A stretch of DNA of 64,000 nucleotides from contig NC_060892.1 of NCBI RefSeq assembly GCF_014805685.1, forward strand, positions 6,982,490-7,046,489, read 5' to 3'. This DNA is from Silurus meridionalis (lineage: Eukaryota > Chordata > Actinopteri > Siluriformes > Siluridae). A program made the translations under genes and the position numbers. Positions 47,262-58,900 of this stretch are shown here, piece after piece; the stretch's first letter is position 1, and the number at the start of each line of letters is the position of its first letter. The notes beneath the pieces are model-generated. The model was given only the letters and a program-made list of their open reading frames with translations, was not told the origin of the DNA and did not search any database.

Positions 47262-50200
47262 TCATCTGGAGCTAAACCAAACCACTGCACATGTTAAACT
47301 AAGCGACAGGGAGAGAGAAAGTTTGGGGGTGTGGTTAAGCTCAGTCGGGCAGTCGGTGTAGGGATGGAGGCAGGCAGCATATGCCATTACATGAGCGATG
47401 TAATGCTGTTCTTTAACACCATGGAAAAGATGCGCCATTGGGCCTTTTGCGTAAATTGCCACGTCTTCGCCTCCATGAGTCTCGGCATCTAATGGCACAG
47501 CGGCCTGCTGCATGTATTCCTCATCCACTAAAGAGTTAAAAAAAGAAAGAATAGTTAATGTACATACCGGACTCTGCTTATACTGTTTAATCTGATTGAC
47601 ACAAAACCTTCTTCAGCAGCATTATTATTTAATTCAGGTTGTGTTTACACTTGGCGTTGTGATCACCGTTATCCAATGAAGCAGATTAGATCATCAGTCA
47701 ATCAGGACATGGCGTGGTTACACTTGGCAACATCAACTGATTTCTCTATCTGGATAGATAACTGATATCTGGATCTGTCTTTCAGGTGCAATATTTAAAT
47801 AAGTCTGCAGAAGATGGCCCCGGTGCAAAGTCGACATGTAGACATGGTTTTCTTTAGTTAGTTCAAACCTTTGAAAATCATTTTCAGTCGCAGGACATTT
47901 TACAAATCCGAGCAAGTTTCCGCAGCACTCCACAGCCTGCTACTATGAGGTACTATTTGGATGTTATTTGAGCTTTTTAGACTATATTAGTGTACAACCC
48001 CAATTCCAGCAAAGTTGTGACACTGTGCAAAATGTAATAAAAACAAAATGCAATGATTTGCAAATCTCATAAATTAACAACGGTTTCGCAATTTTATGTT
48101 GAAGAACATTATTCTGAAATTGTTCCACAATTTGTAGACACTGTCGACTGTAGACTTTCACAGATTGCAGAAGCTTTGCACATCTTTACTTCTAAGAGAC
48201 TTTGCCTCTCTAAGATACACTATTTATACCCAATCATCTTACTGACCTGTTGTCAAGTAACTAAATAAGTTGCAAAATATTTTTATAACTGTTTAATGTT
48301 TTCCAGACTTTTTTTGCCACATGCAAAATTCTTTGATATTTAATGCATCCATCAAATTCAAAATTACCTTTTTATTTTTACCTGATTATATTAAAATGGT
48401 ATGTATTCTCAGTTTAAACATTTGGTAGGTTTATGAAATTTGCAAATCATTTCATTCCGAGTAACCGCTATATATTGTACACTTCCTAGTTCTGGAAATT
48501 CCTTGGTTATGAGGGAAAATTAGTGGCCTTAAATCAGTTTCTATGAACAGTGGCCAATAATAGCACCTTTAGTTCCAAATTAGTTGTGGACCAAAATCTT
48601 GATCACTTAAGTGCAGCCAAGGACGCACTTATGATTACTGATATCACATGGTCTGCTGCAGAGTCTAAATGAGAGTTTATAGCCATTATCTTGAAACATG
48701 TGACTAGCAATAAACTGATAAACTTGTTATCACATCATGTGCCGTGATTTTTCCATTAATTAAAAAGTTAATCTGTAGCAGCTGGTTAAACTTTGAATTT
48801 GGTTCCCTCGTGAATCTAACTCGTTTGTCCTGTTTACATTTCAGAGACGCTCAGATTGAGAACTGTGAAATTAAAATTTTTTAAAGGGAACACAAAGATT
48901 TTTGTAATGTTGCAATCCAGAGCCAGGTTTTTCAGCAGAACAAGAACATCTCACAGTCCAGAACATCCCAATACCATCTTGCATTGTTTGATAGTTCATC
49001 CTGGTGCCATCTTTTCCTCAGGCAAGCACCTGGCCTTCTGAAAGATGTAAAAGAATAGATGATCCATCAGTTCAAGCCCTATTCTGCCATTGCGTTATAG
49101 ACTATTACTGATACTTAAGTGCCCATTGTAGCCGCTTAAGCTCTGGTGGACAGGAGTCAGCATGGGCACTCTGACACTCTGCAGTTACCACTCTGCAGTC
49201 ACCAGATGGGCTATACCATTACTCTCCACATGCATGGGTGTCTATAAACCCTGTTGCTGGTTTACCAGTTCTCACATGGATCACTTTTGGTTGGATGCTA
49301 ACCACTGCATACCAGGATCACCCCACTTGCGGTGCCATTGTAATGAGGTAATCAGTGTTTTTCAATATACCTGTGAGTATAGATATGAAGCAGGGAATAT
49401 AATTAAGGTGAGTGTTGCGGGGTGTTTCCTAAAGTCCACTATCACTTGATGTGCAGTCGTTTGTTAAGAGGGAGAATAGCAGTGGGGAGAGGAAAAATCC
49501 CTGAGGAGGTGAGACTGGGAGGTATTACCTCCTGTAATACCTCCCAGTCTCACCTGTTGTTTCCTGCCTGTCAGGAAGCTGGTGATCCACTGACAGATGG
49601 CACAAGGTAATAGTGAGCTTTAGGAGGTTGGACTGGAGAATTCCTGGAATTATTGTATTGAAAGCGGAAGTAAAGTCGACAAACAATGTTTTGCAGAATG
49701 TAGTGCAGCCCCTTGTTGACTGCATCATCCAATGATCTGTTTGCTCGGTAGGCAAACTGTAGAGCATACAGCAGCTGTTCTGTTACCTTTTTAGGTGGGC
49801 CAATACCGGCTGCTCAAAGGTCTTGACGACGACAGATGTCGTCATGACAGCTGCATATGCACACCTTTTATCCCATGCAGTGCTTTTTCTATGCTTGAAT
49901 GCTTTAGGCTAGTTTCAGGTCATTAGTTTGGTTTTGGAGAGTTAGTTATTTAGTTAAAGGGAAACTATGGCTAATGATGTGTGCTGCTATTTAGTATAAC
50001 AGCACTAGTACATTTCACTATTTGCAACACAACGCTTTTCTGTATTTGTTTAATGGAATTCAAAGTCTAGCAACTTTGTAACAGTAAAACCATTAGTTGG
50101 CTTAGATAACTAAAGTAGTCAGAAAGTCAGGCAATTTACAAAAGTTATCTAGGGATTTTTTTTTTTTAAGCTATAAATGCTAGTCCAATATTGTTAATTA

Positions 50201-51754
50201 TTATCATCATTATTATTTTTATTTATTTATTTTTCTTCATGTTATTATGTTGAGCTAATTTATGAGTTGCTCAAAGTTGCTGGTTCCACAACTGAAACTG
50301 ACTGTAAAAAGACGGTACTCATAATCACTCTCCAGTGTTAGTAATGTGTTAAATCACACTCCTGGTGTCACCCAAATGGGTGTTTGATACTCATACTTTT
50401 GAGTATGTTTCCTTTCAGGTTTCTTCCTCATACCATCTAAGGGAGTTTTTCCTTGCCACAGTTGCCTCAGGCTTGCTCATTGGGATATATACACATACAT
50501 TTAAATATTAGTAAATTTTGTTCTAAATTTTTTTCTTCTAAGCTGCTTTAATACAGTGTCCAATGCTATATATATATAAAAAAAAAAAAAAAAAGATAAT
50601 ATTGTTAAAACACTTACTGTAATCCACTGCTGACACATTCGCTCTCGACCCATTCACATGCACGTATCCGGGCCCGTTAGCATAAAGTATACTAGTGAAT
50701 GGAAGTCTGTCATCTGCATTCTTTGGGGCCAGACCTTAACAAAAAACAACACAAAAACCCACATGATCACAACAACTTTCCAGTTTCCTACAAATAGAAA
50801 TGTCAGCACTAATCTGAGTCACACACCAAAAATAGGGTTCCCCCGTGGTGTGTTTCCACCAAATGTGAAGACATGTGAGTGATCTGCAGTGACGATGGTG
50901 AGAGTTTCAGACTCTTTGGTGAGCTGAGATGCTCGATGTATTGCTTGGTCGAACATCACTGTCTCCTTTAGAGCCAGTTTGGCAATGCCAGCATGGTGGC
51001 CATGATCAATCCTGCCACTTAAAGATGAAATAAAACCATTAACAAATATTTATAAATTAAATTAAAGCATAATTGGGTCATGCTATAATTGCAGTGATGA
51101 CATCATGTTTCAAAAGTCATGCACACTTTTTAGCAATTATAAAAATTTAATTTTTTAAAAGTGCCATACCACAATTGTCAAAGGTGTGTCTTGCCTGCAC
51201 CATACATTTACACGCAATTGATTTTGGATGCAATAACTATTTTGGGTAATTTTATATAAAACTACTCATCTTCAACAAAAAGAAAAAATCCTTTTGGGTT
51301 CTTCCTGAGGATCTGAATCGCTTTTTCAGTCATGTCTACGATGGACGGATCACGTGTCCGGTTCCTGAAGTACTCAAACCTCATGTCCTTTGGTTCAAAC
51401 AGCCCTGTGAGAAACAGTGATTTCTGAAAATTAACGATTTGATGGACAATAAAACACAAGTAGAATACATTACCATCCACTAAAAAGTAAATAATGTAAA
51501 AGAAATTAAATAAAATAGAAGAAAGTAATACCAGCAGCCAATAAAATAAAGTCATAAGCAATAAAAAAAAATATTGTTATGAGTGAATATTTGATTGTTC
51601 ATATATTATAATTTAGAATTTTTTGGTTGAAAAATATAATGAAACTATTATTTAATAATAGCTGATATTTACAGTACTGTATAATGCACACTGAACCAAC
51701 ATTTTTACATTAAATTCTTTAAAAAAAATCTTATTTGAATTTATACTTGTGATT

Positions 51755-51804
<50 letters not shown>

Positions 51805-52733
51805 TGGAACCCGCTTATCTCGACCTCAGTTACCTCGACAACCCTATTAAGTCGACGTTTTTGAAGTGGAACCGCCAAATTCTCGCTTTTTCTAAGCATT
51901 TTTATCGGTTATTTTATCTAATATCTCGAGCACAAGGGGGAAAAAATTTGCCATTTAACGTCGGTTATCTCGGTGTAGCCGCAGAAGAACTCGCGGAAGT
52001 GGCGGAAAAATCAAGGCTTACAGCTGCTACAGGTGTTGTATTGTATACTGGTGAATCTCTGCTGTTAGTTCATAGTTAGTGCACATATGCCTTTTGTTGT
52101 TAAATGTTATGCGGTGAACGGGAGGCGAAAGCCGCGATTGGCGGCGCGGAACGTGGGATGAGCAGCAAAAGCATAGAATGAACACCGGCAGGATCGGGGG
52201 GGAATCCGCGGTGCGCTTTGGAAAGAAAAGATCAGCCGTTGAGAGAGTGCCAGTGGGAAGGCACGTACCGGAATACGCATGAGCGATAACAACGACCACG
52301 GTGAACCAACATATACCAACAATAACGGACAGTGAGAGTGTGGAAGTTTAAATAGGAGCTGGTGATGATGCTAAACGAGCACCATATGTGCGCGATTGAA
52401 GCTGAGAGCTTCAGAGAAAGCGGCCGAGAAAGCACCTGACACGCTGAAGGGGGCCGAAGGGGGCGTGGCAGGTGGATTCCTGACAGATAAACATGTACTG
52501 TATGTATTTTTATAGCATGCCTTCATCAAACAAATCGCAGCAACGCTGTTGTGTAAAAAAAACCTTCAAAAACACGTGCATGCACATTCTCATTTATTAA
52601 CGCACATCATGTACATAAAGAAATTTCAAGCATGTTAATATACTGCCGCCATTTTGATTTTCGTTTATCTCGATCATCGGTTACCTCGATGCTTTTTGGC
52701 GACCCCCTAGGACATCGACATAACCGGGTTCCA

Positions 52734-52803
<70 letters not shown>

Positions 52804-55792
52804 TGTATATATATATCTGGAGACTATAATAAAAACATTAAAAAAAACATTACCCATGAGACAATCTGTAGTGTTCACATCAACTGCGTTTAACTGCTCT
52901 TTATTCCAAACATACTGAGAGCGTCTGTCCTGAGAAAAAAGAAAGAAAACTTTACAGAAGACACATTATCTTTACAGTTTACATTAGCTTTTGTACAATT
53001 TGTCATCATTGTAAATTGTGATTTTTATATTATACAGTAATACCCCATTTTACCGCGGTTTGAATCTTGTGCCCGTGGCTTATCGCGAATTGCATTTGCC
53101 ACACAACTAATTTGTTTCGCTGATTTTTCCGGTCTCTCACTGATAGCACGATAGACCGAAAAACCTATAGGGAATTGTTTTTATGGAATTGAATGTTGAA
53201 ATAATGAATTTTAATAATAAAAATATAATTGTTAATTAGAAAATACAGTAAAATGTTAATACAGTACAGTACTGTATACACAAAATAGCATTTTTGGGGT
53301 CGGGTCCGTTTATCCGGGATATTTCGTTTATAAGGAGAACGAGAGTCCGGGTTCTACAGCCGGTACTGCATAGTTCCCAAAATGGACAGAGGGTTGCATC
53401 CTACAAACAGGTTGTATCTCAAATCAGATCCAAAGATTGGTTTGTCACGGTAGATCTAAAGGATGCATACTCTTATGTATCCATCCTGCCTTCTCACCGG
53501 AAGTTCCTGAGGTTCACTTTCGGGGATGAAGCTTACTAGTATCGAGTTCTTCCGTTTAGCCTTGCCCTCTTGCCCCGCACTTTCACAAAATGTGAACTAA
53601 ATCGGCGTGAGTTTGAACACTGATTTCCCACAACGTTTTGATGCAGTGTCTCGTTCCCTTAGGGAACTAGGGTTACATACGTAACCGAAAGATATTCTTT
53701 ATTGTGCTAACAAGTATATATTTGTATTATTGTTCTGTAAGAGACTTTTGGTAACTGGCTCTGGGATATACTATATTTATTAAATCCTGTCTTTCTCCAA
53801 AACTCTCCTGATTGAAACCTAAACACACTTTCCTGTTGTGTAATTCACCTTCCGCTCATCCAGCCATGTCTCGATCAAGTTCCTCTTGTCCAAGCGGTTA
53901 CCTTTCCGTGAAGATGAAGTGGGATATTCTGGATCTGGTGTGCCTTTTGGTGTCATGTACATTCTTCCACCTCCCAGAATAACCTAAGTTAAAAAAAATT
54001 ATTAATAATATAAATCTGGTATTAGTATGTTTGTTCATACATTTATACACACATAAACCATATGTAAAAATGATTAGTATGCTATGGTATGATCCATGCT
54101 ATAAATGTGGCTTAAATGTTAACACAGTTTAAAATCTGGTTCATTAGCTAAGATAGCTAAGGGATCTTAGTTTGAACTCATAGAATACATTTTATGGTTA
54201 GTAAGTTTTTTTTATTGAATTAGGAATAATAGGGCTTGTTTAAGACCGTAAGAACATTTCATAATTATAATATTAAACGCCTAAGTAATTACATGCCTAT
54301 GCGAAAATGACTAAAAATAATAAACACTGGATTCAGCAGTGATGTAATACATGATCCATTAATGGCTTTTGAGCATCTTATGAAGCAAGGTTATCAAATA
54401 GCATTGAGCTATAAACTAAGATGTGGTATTTAGATAATGTCCAGACATTCAAACACACATAGTACGCCAGTGTAAACAATAAATAAGTGTAAAAAACAAA
54501 AAAACACTCTGCAGGTTGCTTTTTTAATAAATAATAAAAATCAATTGCAATTTACTATGATTAGGAAAAAAAGAAATTAATGAAATTGATTTGATTATAG
54601 AAAAATTCTCGTAATACTCACACCATAATTAAATGTCACGTTTACCATCATTACTAACGGACACTTCCTGCTTTTTTATAATATTGTACATCATACTGTT
54701 ATGTATGTAATAAAACATAACAGGCTGTACTGTTTATGAAAACACTACATGAAGCACAAGCAGGGTGATGAGATGCATATGTGTCAGTAAAGTGTAACGA
54801 TGGTGAAAGTGGTGTGTGATGATGGTGTCATTGAGGTCATACATCAATGTCGGTGTTGGTAATAAGTTGAGTAGAAATGTCCACACAGCCGTCTTGTTGG
54901 GCTTGGGGTGGTAAATAAGCATCACTGTACCATTTGCGGTCTACTGAATGAGCATACGCTGCTGCTGGAGACGCATGCTGGACTCGAGTGGTAGTCACAA
55001 TGCCAACTGATTTGCCTACAAAGACACACAATAAAGCATTAAATAACAATTAGTGTCATGCAGAAACTGCCGAAAAACCAAAGTCATTAAACACAAGCCA
55101 TTGTCCCTCTTCCAGATTGAAAACTATATGCATGAGGAAACAATTAAAAGTTCTGGGTAAATCAACAGAAAAGATTGTTAACATCAAAGGTTACTGCATG
55201 AAGGAACCATACATATATTAAAAACCCCTTGTGAATCTTTTTAGGAACCTTTCTAAAGCTATCAACCATTTAGGAGCCTTGACGAACCTGTCAGAAGATC
55301 CTGTTAGCTTCCGGTGAACTTGGTAGACCTTCTTTAAGGGGTTCTTAAAAGGGTTTTAAGATCATTTTTAGTGCCTAATATCAAATTAAATGTTTTGAAC
55401 CCTTTCTCCAGTCTACATATAATCCAAACGAAGGAATCATTATGGTGTTACTTTAAAAAGTACTAGTACTTTTAAAAGTTCTAGTTTAAGTGATTTTAGA
55501 GGAACATCAGAGATGATCACCAAGTGGTGGTGCTTCAGATTTCCTCAGAAAGTCCATGCACAAGGGTTCCTACACCAGTGATACTTTTAGCTCTTCTAAA
55601 CTGCACACACACTGAATCTATTTAACAAACACATGATATAAAAGAACATTTTCCTGTTTTCTGGAAAATGTTTGAGGCACAGCAAGGTTTTTCATCGCCC
55701 AATGCTGAATTGGCATATTTTGACATATTTTACACTTGTTCAAATACACACATAGGCCACCCTGAGGAACTGTACACATACACACAGACCTT

Positions 55793-55839
<47 letters not shown>

Positions 55840-55941
55840 GTGTTTTTGTGGTTACACTAACTGTGCAGCAGTGGAAGGAATTATTAAATAGCAGTGTGGT
55901 GCTGGTAGTTGGCAAATTTTAAGACCTAATGTTAGGAAAGT

Positions 55942-55997
<56 letters not shown>

Positions 55998-58900
55998 TAG
56001 GGGTTTCAATTTATTTTTCTAGTAAAAGAAGAAGATGGAGCACAAAACTCCAGATCATGTACATGAGAAAAAGATAAAAAAATTGTTGGTCGCTGCTTAT
56101 CAGTATTTGTCTACATAATCACCTGTATTATAGATAGCAAGCTATAAATGTTGGGTATAAACACACATCAGCATGGCACCTTTGTCCTCCAACATCTAGA
56201 TTGTTACTGTTACTGGCATCGCACTATCAACAGGAACTTTTAATTCAGAGTCAGGTTTTACTCACCACTGTAAATCCTTCAATCACTAGCCCTTCCACTC
56301 ACTCTAACCGCACCCACCACTGTAAAACCCTTCCCTCACTATCCCTTTCTCTTAGTCTCACCCCACCTATGACTGTAAAATCCTCCCCTCACTATCACTT
56401 ACACTAACTCAGTGGTTCTTGAAAATTTTTTACTCATTCCCCATTTCAAAGGGAAGTGGATTTTCAAGCCCTACCTGTCCTTCATCACCCAAAAAAATGG
56501 TTATGAAATATTTTAAGTTTAAGAATGTCTAATTTACTGGAATATTAAGTTATCAAGTTATAAAATAGAAAAAATAAAAGTGAAGTTGTGTTAGGTATCC
56601 TACTTAGATTTTGTTTTTACTTGCATTAATGACCTAATTGATTGTGTGTGTTTGCTTTGAGTATATAAACTGAATTTTTAATAGAGAAAATCATAAATGA
56701 AGAATGAAATGAATAAAAAGATCAATTAAGAAAAATTAAAATTAAAATAATAATAATTCACATAAATATAAAAATCATTCCGTCCCCTGCGCCCCACCTG
56801 TCATGTTTTTATTCCCCACTAGAGGGGCGCACCGCACATTTTGAGAACCACTGCTCTAACCCTACCAACCCAGCAATTAGAGTTGCACAAGCCAGTGCAC
56901 TCTTAGGGTTGCGCTAGGAAGGACATCCAGCATAAAACATGCGCCAAATCAAATATGCGCTTAACGGAAGAGAATTTCATACCGGATCAGTCGAGGCCTG
57001 GGTTACCAACAACCGCCACAGGTAACGTTAGGCAACAGGGTACCGATGGAAATTGGGCTACTGTTGGCGGAAGGAGAAAAAGGAGAGGAGAAAGACGTCT
57101 ACAGAGACGTCAGGGAAAGGAGAAGTGTAGGAGAGTGGAAGTTAGGGTTGGTACTTTAAATGTTGGTACTATGACTGGTAAAGGGAGAGAAGGAGCTGAT
57201 ATGATGGAGAGGAGAAAGGTAGATATGTTGTGTGTTCAGGAGAACAAGTGGAAAGGGAGTAATACCAGGAATATTGGAGGTGGGTTTAAACCGTTCTTTC
57301 ATGGTGTGGACAGTAAGAGAAATTGTGTAGGGGTGATTCTGAAGGAAGAGTACAGTAAGAGTGTAGTAGAGGTGAAGAGAGTTTTGGATAGGGTGATGAA
57401 CGTGGAGCTGGAAGTTGAAGGGGCGATAATAAATGTCATCAGTGCTTATGCTCCACAAGTGGGTTGTGACATGGAGGAGAAGGAAAAATTCTGGAGTGAG
57501 TTAGATGAAGTGGTAGAAGGGATACCTAGGAATGAATGATTGGTGGAAACTGAAGGCGGAAGACTGTAGTGTGAGATTAATGGAAGAGGTCAGACGGGCT
57601 CTGTGGTGGTGAGAAGGTGCTGGATAATTGGGCAACTACTGCAGAAATGATGAGGTAGGCAGCTAGAAAAGTACTTGGTGTGACATCTGGAAATAAAAAG
57701 GAAGACAAAGAGACATGGTGGTGGAATGAGGAAGTGCAGTAAAGCATAAGGAGAAAGAGCTTGGCAAAACAGAATAGAGATCGACAGAGTGATGAAAAAA
57801 GTAGGACAGGAGTACAAGGAGTTGCGGCAGCAGGTAAAGAGGGATGTGGCGAAAGCCAAGGAAAAGGCATATGAGGAGCTGTATGAGAGGTTGGACACTA
57901 AGGAAGGGGAAAAGGATTTGTACCGATTGGCCAGGCAGAGAGACCAAGCTGGGAGGGATGTAGGATGAAGGATGGAGATGAAAATGTGTTGACTAGTGAG
58001 GAGAGTGTGTTGAGAAGATGGAGGGAGTATCGATGAGAGGGAGAGAAGGTTGGATGGTGTGGAGATGGTAAAGCAGGAAGTGGATAGGATTAGTAAGGAG
58101 AAAGTGAGAGCAGCAAATTAAGAGGATGAAGAGTGGAAAGTCGGTTGGACCAGATGACATACCGAAGGAAGCATGGAGATGTTTAGGTGAGATGGCAGTG
58201 GAGTTTTTAACAAGATTGTTTAACAGGATTTTGGGAAGTAAGAGGATGCCTGAGGAATGGAGAAGGAGTGTGCTGGTACTGATCTTTAAGAACAAGGGAG
58301 ATGTGCAGACCTGCAGTAACTACAGAGGAATAAATTTGATCAGTCACACCATGAAGTTATGGAAAAGAGTAGTGGAAGCCAGGCTGAGAGAAGAGGTGAT
58401 AATTTGTGGGCAACAGTATGGTTTTATGCCACGGAAGAGCACCACAGACGCCTTATTTGCTTTGAGAATGTTGATGGAGAAATATAGAGAAGGTCAGAAG
58501 GAGTTGCATTGTGTGTTTGTGAGGAGTTGAGAGGAGTTGTGGTATTGTATGAGGAAGTCGGGTGTGTCAGAGAAGAATGAGAGTGTGGTGCAGGACATGT
58601 ATAAGGACAGTGTAACAGCAGTGAAGCGTTCAGTAGGAACGACAGACTGGTCCAAGGTGGAGGTTGGACTGCATCAAGGATCGGCTCTGAGCCTTTTCCT
58701 GTTTGCAGTGGTGACGGACAGGTTAAAGGACGAGGTCAGACAGGAGTCTCCATGGATTATGATGTTTGTGGATGATATTGTGATTTGTGGTGAACGTAGG
58801 GAGCAGGTTGAGAAGAGTCTGGAGAGGTGGTGGTACGCGCTGGAGAGAAGGGGAATGAAAGTCAGTATGAGTAAGACATAGTACGTGTGTGTGAATGAGA

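Noticed and set aside
49525..49767. Minus-strand 80-codon frame as a host gene
   Set aside because: [14 protein letters not shown] is a reverse-transcriptase motif, so it is transposon-derived.
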